This document shows positions 12,374 through 23,841 of a stretch of DNA of 64,000 nucleotides, piece after piece. The translations under genes and the position numbers were made by a program. The notes beneath the pieces are model-generated. The model saw only the letters and a list, made by a program, of their open reading frames with translations, was not told where the DNA came from and made no database searches. The stretch is from Hysterangium stoloniferum (taxonomy: Eukaryota > Basidiomycota > Agaricomycetes > Hysterangiales > Hysterangiaceae). The stretch lies in assembly GCA_015178975.1 (NCBI GenBank), contig WHVD01000049.1, forward strand, positions 62,001-126,000, in the 5' to 3' direction. Every line of letters begins with the position of its first letter. The stretch's first letter is position 1.

Positions 12374-12450
12374 GGCCGTAGATGCCCGTCAATGCCGTCA
12401 AGCGTGCTCGAAACAGCAACTCCTCCTCTGGGATCTCAGGGTCATCCATA
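12374..12450 (-). CDS. Possible first exon of a minus-strand hypothetical gene
   Basis: The minus strand reads ATG at 12450, then an open stretch MDDPEIPEEELLFRARLTAL, ending TGIYGR at a GTATGT donor. The acidic, codon-like look and the good donor suggest a real or former exon. No downstream exon could be joined with confidence and no family was recognised. Confidence 0.3.
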
Positions 12451-12461
12451 TTACTAAATAA

Positions 12462-13027
12462 TCACTTCGTAAGACAGTCGTGCGGATGGAGATAACTAAA
12501 CCTTAACGAACTAATAATAATTGGAAGGATCCGTTGAATGGCCTGGGGAAGGATCACGTGAACGACTGCGAGGTCTGCTGAGAGGCATGGCCAAGTAAGG
12601 AAAACTACAAAAGGATTAGGCACTGAAACGTGGTCGTGCCAATATAAGAATACCGCACATATTGCCATTGGTGCCCCAAAACCCAAACCCATATGGCAGG
12701 ATCCTATAAATGTGATCTTCCTGGGTAAATTCTGGCTCAACGTTAAATCAAGGGTATAGGAGTTAGAGGGAAATAGGTGTGGATTAGAAGCTAACCTGCA
12801 CCAACTTCCAACAGATCATTGTACTCCTTGGATTGCAAAATCTCTGGCGGGATGAGGAGGCATGTCTTGCCTTTGAAGCGCACTTTTAAGAACCACGGTA
12901 AACCGGGTGTGGAGACGGGATCAAGCGTGATACGGGTAACTGGGGGGGAGGATTCAGGCTCCTCCTCTGAGCCCTCCATTACACCTGAAGGTGTCTCCTC
13001 TGGTTCCTCAGGCCCAGTTGCAGGCAT
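12462..13027 (-). CDS. Hypothetical spliced ORF
   Basis: The first part (13027-12791) encodes an acidic, proline-rich start MPATGPEEPEETPSG, followed by PWFLKVRFKGKTCLLIPPEI. A GTTAGC donor near 12797 can splice to an acceptor near 12712 in phase. The second part, ending at 12462, has two hydrophobic stretches (APMAICAVFLYW and VVFLTWPCLSADLAVVHVIL) that could be membrane segments. The frame upstream of the ATG stays open for some codons, so the start is uncertain. No family was recognised; it may be a relic. Confidence 0.3.
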
Positions 13028-13809
13028 ATGGGCGGGTGAGATGTGGGGTGCAGTGCACGATTCGCGTGGCCTGTTGTCTACGCGCAGGGGCTTGGGATCT
13101 GAACTGGATGGTTATCTCAACATCAGTTAGGGAACAAGGATGCGAAGATCGGGAGAGTACCATGGTGGGTCGCGTGTGTTCTTGAAACTATCTTGGGATG
13201 CTCCAGGAGCCTCCGAGAATAGGCAGCACTTAGCCGTCGAGTTCCAAACTGATTTACTCTAGTAAAATACAATACTGTAAATATGATACTTGCGCGGGGA
13301 ATATAACTAGAGGGACATGGACTTACAAGAATATGGAAAGGGGAATTAATGGTGTCGTATTGTCTTGCATAGCACGGTCCTCGTTAGATATAGACGCCCT
13401 CTACAGGAAGGAGAAGAGAAAGATGAATAAAGGTGATAGGAGATGTGCCTGTATATTGTCAGGTGCATAAATTTCAAGTTTAAACCTCTTTGAAAATTAA
13501 AGCATCCGCACCGCCATGATCCCCATATGCCGAACCTATTGCCAATCGACCATTGCTCGATCTACAGGAGTCACTATCGTAGTTGCTGGACAGCCGGTGA
13601 TTCCACGGTGGAAGGAAACTGTTCTTATTGAACTGCGCAGGTATAAAAAGAGGTTACAATCACGGCAAGTGAGCTGGTAGTGCTCGTCCTTGTTCAACTT
13701 GGCATTTTCTCCCCCGCCAGTGTGTCGTCAAGGAGATCGAGACTGCGTCAATGCAAATGAGTACGTACTGGTATCCACAGTCGGTGTTGAAAATAAAGGA
13801 ACCTCAAGA

Positions 13810-13977
13810 ACCTAATAGTAGTTTAACTCAGTCACGTTGTAGGTAAGGTAACGGACTGATATATTATGTACCTAATAGTAGTTTAACTAATAAACAACTA
13901 TTAGTTACAGTAAGGCGAGTAGCTTAGGATCTTAACTCACCTCAGTCACGTTGTAGGTAAGGTAACGGACTGAGGTG
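13810..13977. repeat. MITE-like repeat with doubled 33-bp module
   Basis: The module CTCAGTCACGTTGTAGGTAA, running on to GGTAACGGACTGA, occurs at about 13828-13860 and 13942-13974. The core CCTAATAGTAGTTTAACT also occurs twice (13811 and 13872). A diverged copy with the same order of motifs lies at 63836-63977. The module ends CCTCAGTC and GACTGAGG are inverted, so it can fold back. Confidence 0.6.
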
Positions 13978-14129
13978 TTTCTACTATGGTCGACTACCTT
14001 ATATAACAACCGGTCGGCTCCGAGTGAGCGACGCGTAAGCCTAAATTCAACAGTCGGTTTCTCTCTCATTGGACCAGCTTTAAAGTATAGCCATAAAGCC
14101 CTTAGCTGGAAAATCTGAAACGAATGATT

Positions 14130-14310
14130 AGTCTATAGAAATTCAGTGCATGTGCACTACCTGTTACGGACCGTGGGGAATGCCTACGGCGGGAATAGAC
14201 ACCAGTTGGAACTCTCTTGATGTATTGCTTCATTATATGCAAGGGTTGTACTCAAGGAAGTGTTTCAGGTCGGTGAACTTGCGCACCACTGGGATGATAC
14301 GCATACTCTG
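14130..14310 (-). repeat. Low-copy dispersed repeat or exon relic, copy 1
   Basis: The reverse complement is similar to 20570-20735 and, over its end, to 17388-17440. A shared landmark is GGCATTCCCC. In one frame the first two copies encode related peptides (FTDLKHFLEYNP and LTNLKHFLEQNP), so it may derive from an exon of an unknown gene. Confidence 0.45.
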
Positions 14311-14319
14311 CATCGCCGA

Positions 14320-15550
14320 TCTCTATGGTCAACTACTAAGGGTATGTCGGATGGCCCAATAGAAAGTGGAAGGTCACTCTAGAACGCGTTATTACACCAC
14401 GTCTTTGACGTCGTGTTCGAGAGCATCTACGACAGGGTTAGCCTCCCCCGCAAGGGAACTCCACCTCAATCCGCCCACTTTGACCAAGTTTCGCACTGAT
14501 CGGAGCTTGATCCTGTCAAAAGTTCGATTGTTCTTAACGGATTGAGGAGCAACCTTATGGCTCGGAAATATGATGAAGGCCAAGATCCATATTGAACTTG
14601 GAGGCGAACCAGTGTAGCACAAATCGTCATTTTAGGATCTACGGGAGTCACAACGATTTCTCATAGATCAGAGGTCAAATGAAGGTATGATTTTTCTTGG
14701 GAGAATTTGAAGAAGCTCAAACAACAAGCATATTTATCTGAGAATTATATCTAACGATGCATAACACATCTCTAACCAAGAGAAGGCTGTTTCTGACTAG
14801 CGAAAAAACGTTTAGGACACAATAGAGCAAGTTTCATCAATGTGTCATATAGTACTTACAGAATATAAACCATTCTCCAAGCTGTCAAAAGTTCCAAGTT
14901 AAGAAGAACCTAGCTAAGACCATCTTTGAAAGTAGCGATTCCAATTGAGCATGGCACACTTTGAGCTACACGGACCACATCCGTTCTGCACCGTCCTGCG
15001 AAACTGGTTGCTTCGCTTAGAATAGCCGACAACGCCACTTTGAATGTTCCGGTTATTTGTATATTGTTCTCTGCCAGTCTTTTTCCCACTCTCCGAGGGT
15101 CCCAAGGCCTACCCATATCCACTCGCAGTGAGGACATTCAAGCGTCAGCATAAAACATAAAACAACTTCATAAACGTTTTCAACATATCCTAGTACTTTC
15201 TATCGTACAATCATTACCAAAAATCTGCTGAGGACGCCACCTACGATATCAAGTGAAGAATCGCTCGACACGGACATCCCGGTAGTTTTTGATAATAGTA
15301 CGTGCAGTTCATTAATCGAGGTCACACCCGTTCTCATATGAGCTTGATCAGGCCATCGCGTACTTTTGGCTTAAACTCACTAGAAAAAATACCTTTGCGT
15401 CAACGCCTTACGTGGCTGTTTTCTGTAGTTTTTCTCAAGCATATTACTTAGCTCTATTGCGCTTTGACACGCAAGGTTGTACCATAGCCTTTTAAAATGT
15501 CCGTGCTTGATGTGAGATCACATATACTTATGTCTTATACCCGTGTAGCA
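14320..15550. other. No gene recognised
   Basis: Short overlapping frames only. No family resemblance, repeat structure or splice-supported model was seen. It may hold 5' flanking sequence of the gene starting at 15558. Confidence 0.4.
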
Positions 15551-15557
15551 TTATTCA

Positions 15558-16822
15558 ATGCCATACACCTCCAAAGAGGTTATGGGAATATTCCCCCCCC
15601 ATCCGGAACCCACTCGGGAGAGCAAGGTTGCGATTCCCAGGCCGTCGCGCCTGAGGGAATACTATCCCTCTCCAGAACACCAAGCCTGGTTTGATGAATG
15701 GGAGAGAAAGAATCGTAAGCCAGCGCGTTTACGGACACTATCATTACCTAATACCATCCAGCTGGTGGACAGGAGCCTGGCACAGGCGGAAATATCCTTG
15801 CTCTTCAGGACATTGATGGTAACCCGACACTATGTTACCACAAATATGTTATCGTTCTTTCGATATTGTTCGGTGCTCCAAATGGGGTACTAACGGCGCA
15901 TGAATTAGTGGTAGCATCCCGCCTCAAGTACCCTGGGATTAAGTGGGGGAAAGGGGGAAAGACTGTAAGCAGAACCGATGGCAACTTCATACATGGAATA
16001 GGACAGTACTTACCAGATCAAAAGAAATCCGTTCTCAGGGTATTGTGGAATAACAGAGATCTCTTCCAATGTGTTCCGGACACGCTTGCGCTGGGAATGA
16101 TTGCGTCGCAAGGAACGAGCTCGCCTGAGGAAATCAAGGTCAGTATTCACTTCCCAATGCTACCTCACCTGTGCAACATCAATATCCTGATTGTATTTGC
16201 CTTGTAGTGGTCTATCACCCCCCGAGCTATTGACTACACAATAAACCAGCTTCACGATCGAGGCCAGTTAGAAGTCCTTCTCCCCCTTTTGGCGCGAGCC
16301 GATTCACTCAGACTCTTGAGCCATGTGGTACATGATCAAGAGCCCCCGCATGACACCACAATGACACAAACACATGGTCACCTCCCAACCAACAACGCTG
16401 CCCAGCCGCAAGATGTCATCCGAACAGAGTATCTTTTCAGTACGGCACATCTCCCCACCCCAATACCCCTTTCGTCCAATCCTCCGCCCCAGACGGCCGC
16501 GCAATACGCCTTGCAGGCCACTGCAGCGAGACTGGCTGAACGACAACCCGACTGGGAGATAACTATCCCCAGTCCATCAATGATTACCATTGAGTGCCTT
16601 GCTAGCACAGGGCTGTTAGATATCTGGAAGACATTCGACCAACCCCAAGAGAGATGTTTAACTCGAGGATGGCGTGAGCTATCATCCCCACATCCAAATC
16701 AAAACGTTTTTCCGCCCCGTCGTGGGCAGCCCTCATTGACTGAGGCACCCAGAGTCGGCGAGACGGCGTATACCATTGGAGTGCGAGGAATCAAGGCAAG
16801 CCCCTCTAATGAGGATGCATGA
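15558..16822 (+). CDS. Unrecognised four-exon gene, 352 aa
   Basis: The exons 15558-15714, 15762-15818, 15909-16138 and 16208-16822 join in phase through GT-AG introns of 47, 90 and 69 nt and sum to 353 codons including the stop. Intron 2 has a TACTAAC branch-point sequence at about 15889. The protein begins MPYTSKEVMGIFPPHPEPT. It has a tryptophan- and glycine-containing middle (LKYPGIKWGKGGKTV, then VLRVLWNNRDLFQCVP) and ends in a long hydrophilic, proline-rich tail. No signal peptide or membrane segment is evident and I do not recognise the family. Part of its last exon is duplicated as a relic at 8655-8822. The start is the first ATG of the open frame; further upstream exons are possible. 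Confidence 0.55.
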
Positions 16823-17650
16823 ATGCGACTAACAGGCATCAATAGGAATCCCTTAAGCTCGTCCAAGATGGGATGAGATAGACTTTGATTCTGGCCAGCG
16901 CCGAGTCATCTCCTTTTGGTTTTTTGTTCCCGCATTGACTTCTCTTCCTCATTTTAAATGTCTACTTTCACATCCAATTGTTAATATTTTTATTTTTATT
17001 CTTTCCTTCCCAACACGGATTTGTTTCCAATGGTGTTGAATTTCTTTCAACGTCATCGAAATTTCACGAAAAAATTGAATTAAGATTCTGGACGCCGAAA
17101 ACTAATCGTTGATCTAAGCTTTGCCAGATTCGACTGCTGGGCACGCAAACTCAAACGCCATCGCAAGTACGGCCAGTCAATATAAAGAGATATGAAAAGA
17201 ACTTTGTTTTTAGTCAGTTTTATAGTCAGAATTACAAACTAGTTTCTCAAGCACGTTGCCATGCCGGTACAAGGCTTTATCTGATTATACACTCACGGCT
17301 GGCATTAACTCCGTGTCGTTAAATGAGGATTGTCACTCAAGGAGGCGCTGAGGGCCAAGAGAGCTTCAAATTGGTTATATTTTCCCGCCGCAGGCATTCC
17401 CCGTAACGGGTAGTGCACATACGGCTCTTGGCCCGCACTGCACAACAGGACTCAGAGCAATAGTTAATCCGGCAGATGAGACTATTTTCAGCAAGTTACC
17501 CTCCGCGCAGGGGAGATCAAATGACCACTCAAGGCCTATTTGTATCCCGTTCAACTCGAAGGCGAAGAAGAACTGATAACAAGTCGAATTCTAGAACATG
17601 CCTTATATTGAGGCGTTGGATGTATTAAATTTAAAGACTACGGAGAATGT
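16823..17650. other. Intergenic, no gene recognised
   Basis: It separates the convergent four-exon gene and the GST gene. A short piece at 17388-17440 matches the dispersed repeat found at 14130 and 20570. Nothing else was seen. Confidence 0.5.
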
Positions 17651-17651
17651 C

Positions 17652-18599
17652 CTAAGCTTTCTCAAAGTATGGAAGACACTTCCCCATTGCAATAGCCCAT
17701 CTCCCGTTGTCCCAAAGTTTTATTTCTTCCTCCCATTTTTCCGGGGTAAATGTGGCAATAATATCCAAGAATGAGGCAAGGATGAAATCCGCGTAAGTGA
17801 TTGTGCCCTCAAGGACACAATGGGAATCCTCTCCATTTTTGTCGAGCACGAGTGCAAGGTCAGCGAAGCCTGGAATGAAGTAGTAATTAAAAAATTGGGG
17901 CGTGTCAAATAAAGGGAATGTTTCAACCTTTTTCGACACTTTTCCATGCCTCTTTCCACTCCTCTGACCCCTCAGGATGCAATTCTTCTAATTTCTTATT
18001 AAAGAAAGTCTCCCTTGTCTGCCGGAAGTATCTATTGGGAGGAATAAAAGCCCAAAATGAACAGAGAACGATTTAATAAGAAGATTTTCACATACTCTTT
18101 ACTTCCATCCTGAAGATTTTGAAACATTTTGAAGATATATGCGGGGATTATCACTGAAATCAAGGCCTTAGAGAGATGCTGTTGGAAGAGGAATTGTAAT
18201 GATTTGGTGCCAGTTGGGAATACTACACCAGAGGAGGGGTACGTTTCCTCGAGGTATTCCACGATCTTCCATGAATCAGATATGACGGTGGGACTTCCAT
18301 CTTCGGAAGGATGGTCTGGGTCAGATATCACGGGGACGGTGTAATGCGGGCTTCCATCAGGCTTAGTACTAGTGGGAGCCGCTCCTATTTTACGCATGGT
18401 GGCTGCAATTTCGGGATATTCCACCCACACCGTGTTATATGGTATGCCCTTGTAATTAAGAACGGCTCTGCATAGGACGTCGTAAAGTTAACAAAAAGTA
18501 CTGATGTTACATTCACAGACAGGCATACTTTACGCGGACGCACAGGGGGATGAAGGATTTCCCTGTCTGTCCAGGAACGTCGTAGATAGTGATAGTCAT
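17652..18599 (-). CDS. Glutathione S-transferase, etherase-like, 249 aa
   Basis: Minus-strand exons 18599-18544, 18467-18096, 18031-17928 and 17869-17652 join in phase (750 nt). The N-terminal thioredoxin-like domain starts MTITIYDVPGQ. It contains AVLNYKGIPYNTVWVEYPEI and the glutathione-site region SDSWKIVEYLEETYP (residues about 80-95). The C-terminal helical domain holds ITYADFILASFLDIIATF and ends PYFEKA. The layout resembles the LigE/etherase-like fungal GST class, which is expanded in wood- and litter-associated basidiomycetes. Such enzymes conjugate or reduce substrates with glutathione, usually in the cytosol, but the substrate here is unknown. The first donor is read as GTGCGT; a shift there would alter only a few residues. 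All usual landmarks are present, so the gene looks intact. Confidence 0.85.
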
Positions 18600-18604
18600 A
18601 TTTC

Positions 18605-19315
18605 GTTAGGTAGAAGGGTCAGTTCAGGCTGTTCATTTTCCCAACATTCGCCCGCCTACTTATACGTCTGTGCATAGCTGCAGCTTACTCAGAATAACAT
18701 TCACAAATAAAGTTGACATACCGAGATTGAAAGCATAAATAAAGTGAGCATGGTGAATCAGCTGAGTGAAAAAAGGATCACGGAAGAAAGGAGTGTGCCT
18801 GAATTAATAATTCAATTCATTTCCCTCCAGACGGAAAGGTATTCATACCTGTTATTTTCTCCTACCATTGATCGCCTATACAAATCGTTACCAAGAAGAT
18901 TTGAAAGAAATGACGCAGCCTGTCTTCCTATCAACAATCTCGATCTAACGATCATTAACAAATGAGTAAGCTACTAGTAGCTCTCTAAGCGGTACTACTT
19001 TTGACTTTTGAAAAACAGTTCATTTGTCAGATAGGCTATCTTCTTAGTAATGGTTTTAAGCGCTGGGACACTAGGAGGCTTGCAGATTGAAAAAGCGTCC
19101 GCCCATACCATACCATTATCAAGTGCGGCATGCTATACATGGATAATGTGAGGAGCCATTCATATTCTTTTCGAACAACTGGCAGGCTCGTGCCAGGTGG
19201 CGGAATGGGAAAATTGGACGCCTACTCCGATTTTTTTTTTTCAGCCGGCCGGGGCAGTTACCTGGAACAGTACCCGGCCTTGTTAGGGATGATCTGGTTT
19301 CTTTTCTTTCTTTCT
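18605..19315. other. Intergenic, no gene recognised
   Basis: Upstream flank of the GST gene (promoter side) and the far edge of the bestrophin relic. Only unsupported short frames and a poly-T run at about 19231 are present. Confidence 0.4.
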
Positions 19316-19319
19316 TTTT

Positions 19320-20395
19320 AGAAATGGGATTTTATACTGACGCAAACCATTCGATTAAGTTGAAGACTGTTTCCCTCTCTAGCTTCCGGGATCTCAGTCA
19401 CGGTTTCTTGGGTGTTCTATCCTGACTTTCTGGTGTTGCAGCAGACGTATCCAGTAACTATTAGTAATGGTTAAAAACTATTATTAAGCTCAAGAAAACT
19501 AACCAGGTACTTGAATCCAAACCGTTCGTACTAGGTACCTTAGAGGACTATTTGCAACCACAACCGACAGCCTTCATTATGCCTACAATCAGTCACCAGC
19601 TCAATATTCAGAGCAGCGAGTGGATTGTATTACTGTAATCCTGGATGCCTTACCACACGCACACACCTTTGATATCACCATCGATCAATCTTATTGTCTG
19701 TCCACCCGATCGAGATTTCTTATCTTCCTTCTCCGCCCTAATATAGATATTCCTTTAGAGAGACTTTATGATGTAGTAGCTACCTTTCACTCTCATACCA
19801 AGCACCCATCATGTATGCTACACTCCATCATCTACAACAAGGATACTTTTGTCCTGTCTGTTACCGACTGAGTGAGGCTTATACCAACAGCCTCACAACT
19901 ACCCCCCGAAGCACGACGTGGTTCCATTCTATAAGTATGATAAGTATTGCCAATTATGAACGCGCTATGTCGTCGGATAGCGTGAGACTCACCTATAGCT
20001 CAGACTCAGGACCGTTCCTATACTAAAGCGACAATTACACCAGGAACTTCTTCTTCGCTTGTCTTACACACCACTCACACAGTAAGAAATGTCGGTTGAA
20101 AATTGAGCGGAAAGAGTCAGACGTGCTTTGCATTGATCAACATAATACAAGCTACCCACACCATACTGTGAAGAAAGAAATAATACGATAGAAGTTAAAA
20201 CCGAAATCAGATGTACGATGACACTTAAAGAACCCATGGGTATCGAGTTGAACATCAATCAACACTTGGCCGAAACCGTAGCATTGATAAAATCCTTGTC
20301 AACGATCTACTGGGTGAGAACGGATCCATAGAAGGGAAGACTTGTGAAAATTGCGTATCGACACGCTCTAATGGCGACGAGGCCTGATCATCCAT
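19320..20395 (-). pseudogene. Decayed inverted copy of the bestrophin gene (5' half)
   Basis: The reverse complement follows 23840-24650 of the intact bestrophin gene closely, introns included. It covers the start region, the second exon (landmark ATCAATGCAAAGCACGTC), the short third exon, and exon 6 with AACACCAGAAAGTCAGGATA. Stops and indels interrupt the frame in several exons, and nothing after exon 6 is present. It lies in opposite orientation, 3.4 kb from the intact gene. Exon 2 here retains a few bases at its acceptor that help to define the reading frame of the intact gene. Confidence 0.8.
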
Positions 20396-20569
20396 CGGCT
20401 AGGAGTCAGGGTGTTTGGCTACTACTAAATATCGTCCCTGACCTATATTGGGGTTCTGATGTGGATTAAGACGTGTTTTTCAAACCGTGAAACGGTTTCG
20501 AACTAACATATTAGATGTCGACACAAGCACTACAGGGAATTATTTTCCAAAACGTTCCAGTAACATTGC

Positions 20570-20735
20570 TTGTGGAATGGCGTACCAAAAGGAATGCTAT
20601 CGCGCTGTGGTGCGCGTGTTAACCAATTTGAAACACTTCCTAGAGCAGAACCCGTCAATGTAAAAAGAGCAATATATCAAGAGTGTTTCAACAGGGTGTT
20701 TCCTCCCGTCCCAGGCATTCCCCACGGCAACAGGC
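20570..20735 (+). repeat. Low-copy dispersed repeat or exon relic, copy 2
   Basis: Similar to the reverse complement of 14130-14310. The match ends around the shared GGCATTCCCCACGG. The surrounding plus-strand frame of 123 codons (20570-20941) overlaps the ABC relic on the other strand and is not called as a gene. Confidence 0.45.
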
Positions 20736-20859
20736 AAGGCACACGTACTCAAACGATGGTGATTCTTGTAGAGCGAGCATTGAACCATCCTCAGTGGGTT
20801 GATAGCACAGCATATGGGGATGGGTCTCACGGGATGAACACTTGGACTCGCCGAGATCT

Positions 20860-21610
20860 GAACGTGATCCATGACCAAAATTATCATACGCCAAAATGGT
20901 TCGTAATCTGCGGGAGATACAAAGAAGCGTCCTGCCCTTGAGCTCCACGTGGATACTCGCTCGCAATTTGCTGACCGTTTCGAAGTCTACAGATGCACTG
21001 TCCTTAGGCACAGCGATGGGTTAACGCAGAAGAAATAGCTAGTTGGAAAATTGATACACACGTCGCTTCGTCAAGAACGATAACCTTTACATCTTGGATA
21101 ATGCGAAGTTACATATATAAAATGTTAATTATATCGTATGGATTTACCTTGACCTAAAATTGAAGTCGAAGTATTCAGGTCGAAGGTTTTGTATAACAAT
21201 GGCTAAATACTTACAAGAGCCCGGGAGAGACTAATCAATGATCGCTCATCGACTGAAAGGTTGCCCCCCTCGTTTTCAACAAAAGTCTCTAAACTGAATA
21301 CACCCGCCAGAGTGCAAAAGTCGGTATGTTCGGCATCATTAACTATACTCATGTCGTCCTTTCTCTGATCTAGGGATTCTCGTCCGAGTAACTTAGAGCC
21401 TTAACAAGATATGCTCGGCGACGAGCATCGTAGACAGAGAAGGGGTAGAGGTTTGTTCGGGAACAGTAATGGTTCTTGGGGAATAATAGAAAGCTTTGAA
21501 TGTAGATCGCGAAGTCCCAAACAGGATATGTCGATTCCATCAATACGAATACCTCCTGAGCTCGGTTCCACAAGACGGAAGAGGGCTGCCATGAGGGAAC
21601 TCTGAAAAAC
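20860..21610 (-). pseudogene. ABC transporter (MRP/ABCC type) second nucleotide-binding domain relic
   Basis: On the minus strand, from 21600, the reading is [20 protein letters not shown] then [20 protein letters not shown], as in the second ATP-binding domain of ABCC transporters. Further on come a DPFSVYDDARL-like stretch (21440-21400) and a signature-like LSVDERSLISLSRALV (about 21255-21210), where the family has LSVGQRS. The last part is DSASVDFETVSKL plus RTLLCISRRLRTILAYD (about 21000-20880). Order and spacing fit an intron-containing gene, but the transmembrane domains and first ATPase domain are absent and the frame is broken. It is a truncated relic. Confidence 0.75.
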
Positions 21611-21792
21611 AGTTTAAAGTAAGTTAATTGAAAGCCTGTCGTCAAATAGGCTCACTGGGTCCGAGTCCCGCGGGTTGATAGGGCCACGGTGTATTGCTCG
21701 ACGAACTAACGAACAGGATACATGGCTCGGCAGCAGGAAAAACAGGATGATTACATAAGTAACTAATTCACTCGTATGCCAGGCTTACATTA

Positions 21793-22773
21793 ATGGCAAC
21801 GGGCGAAAGCGAAAACTTACAGAATTCCTTCATGTCAAAGCTCACATATTTCATAGTAGATGCTTTTACCACAGAGTCGTTTAAAGGCAATAGCGCAGCC
21901 GTTGTTCTCCTAGATCATAGCGTGATTACCTCGGATAGCACTCTCCAAGCCATCGCTACAGAGTCCAACCTAGCAGAAACAGCATTCGTGGATCCTATTG
22001 ATGCCGAGGCAGGTCATGTCGGTCTCCGTTGGTTCACTCCTACCACAGAGTTTCCTTTATGTGGACATGCCACTTTGGCAACTGCGTTCGTGTTATTCAG
22101 TTCACTTTCGCTTCCGCAAACAGTAAAACAGATCAAATTCGAAACGTTATCCGGGATTTTAACAGCTAAAAGAATATGTGATGGGAGGATAGAACTAGAA
22201 CTCCCTGCCAGTGAATCCTCAGCCGTGCAGAATAAACCCGAAATTGACGCCATCGTTATTCGGGCTTTTCATCGCAGCGGAAAATTAACGACTCGATTCG
22301 TTGGTAAAGGATCGGGAGTTGTGTTTGGAAAATATCTTCTCGTCGAGGTCGCGGACGTCTCCCTCGAAAACTGCACCATTGATCCTTTGCCACTGGTGAG
22401 CACTGAGTTATCCTCGTGATTTGTGCCTCCTATGCATTTGGTTCTCACTTGGTTGTTGTCACAGGCAGAGCTCTTCCCCCAATATGAAGTGATTATATTC
22501 ACTCACAGGGGGGACAACGGTAGATCCACATTCATATCCCGTGTTTTCTGTCCGCGAGAGGCATTGCCAGAGGATCCAGTCACAGGAAGTGCGCATTGTA
22601 TGCTTGGGCCGTATTGGGCTACGCGGCTCGGTATCGCCGAAGTTCAGGAGATGGCTGGGAGGCAGGCCAGTGAGCGATCAGGTGATGTGGGTGTTATATG
22701 GGATCGTCGGCGAAGGGTATGTTTGCTTCGGGGGAACGCAAAGGTATTTTCCAAAGGAGAACTGTATCTGTGA
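21793..22773 (+). CDS. PhzF-like isomerase family protein, 303 aa
   Basis: Exons 21793-22395 and 22465-22773 join through a 69-nt GT-AG intron to 304 codons including the stop. The fold family (diaminopimelate epimerase-like; PhzF, yeast YHI9) is seen in YFIVDAFTTESFKGNSAAVV at the start, the A-x-E-x-N-L segment with the family's acidic residue (Glu at about 57), the WFTPTTEFPLCGHATLA motif, and EDPVTGSAHC in the second exon. These are the motifs of both halves of the pseudo-dimeric fold, and the length is usual. The preferred start may be the ATG at 21832 (MSKLTYFIVD), because bases before it look like a splice acceptor. The substrate in fungi is unknown; a phenazine role is not implied. Pieces of close relatives lie at four other places in the window. 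Confidence 0.85.
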
Positions 22774-23841
22774 GGTTAAGTGTGGTTTTCTGCTGCGCTA
22801 TATTTTTGTCGAGATTTTTGAGATGAAGTTCTCACCATGTAGGAAACTAGCAATTTCAATGGCACGAACCGATGGGCTCCGAGTCCATTGCACGTTATGT
22901 GATTCTATTGGTAGCAATGGATCCGATATTGTTGAATTTGTTGTACCATAGGCATCAAGGCATGTGACCTTACGTACTATTTATTCCATTGCTACGGCCA
23001 GTGTGTTCATTTTGGAATTTTTGCCTATGTATTAATGCTGAAACACAGCTGTCCGCTGTGCTAGATCTAAACCTGTTTGCATGGTCACCGCAAGAAAAAT
23101 GAATAGTGCTCTCTGCTAACATAAACCAGGTTCACAATTATCAGGAAGTAACAGGAAGTCCTTTTAAGAATTGTTTCAAAGAAAACACACATTGAAAATT
23201 GGTGATTTTCCCTTTTTTTACAATCTGGATGCATACAAGGGTGTATGTAGCGTTTACGAAGTTCAGTTCCCACACATTATATGTGCGCTGATATGCAATG
23301 CGTACATGCGGACCTTCCTACAGTGTGATACAATTACAGGTTTCCACTTATGAGGAAGTGAAGCCAACTCATCGATCACTTGATTTAAGTTTGCACTAGC
23401 TGTAGACCAATGCAAGATTGATGATTAATCCAGTCATGAATAACAACTTACAGACTGTTCTGAGGTGAGCATATCCAGTACTATATAGCAGGTTCAGAGC
23501 CAAATCGTGCTGTAAGAATATAAATGTAGTTTCATAGCCTTGATGCGCATCCTGCAATAAGATGTCCATATATAACTGTCTTTAGTCCGTGTGCCAACAT
23601 CTAATATGTAAGTTGGAACCCTTCAATGATCAGTGAGAACACGTCTTAATTTATATTAGAGCTCCCAGAACTAGGTACCCCCTGCGACGTCATGATCGGT
23701 CTCTTGTTAGGATCCGTAGCGAGGGGCCCCACCCGCCCCACCTACAGGCCGTGATGGTAACGAGGTGGCCTTGCAACACCCCTCTCTTTTAATACCACCT
23801 CCACCACTGGAATAGCTCTGAGAAGTGACGTTCAGAACGAC
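22774..23841. other. Intergenic between PhzF-like and bestrophin genes
   Basis: No gene recognised. The right part is the 5' flank of the bestrophin gene; the two genes run in the same direction. Confidence 0.5.

Noticed and set aside
20570-20941. Plus-strand frame of 123 codons
   Set aside because: It overlaps the ABC-transporter relic on the minus strand and a dispersed repeat; no family resemblance.
21660-21792. Additional upstream exon of the PhzF-like gene
   Set aside because: An acceptor-like TTACAG precedes the second ATG, but no upstream coding exon resembling the family was found; family members start near the 21832 ATG.
21793-22773. Phenazine biosynthesis gene cluster
   Set aside because: PhzF-like proteins are widespread in fungi without phenazine pathways, and no other phz-type gene is present.
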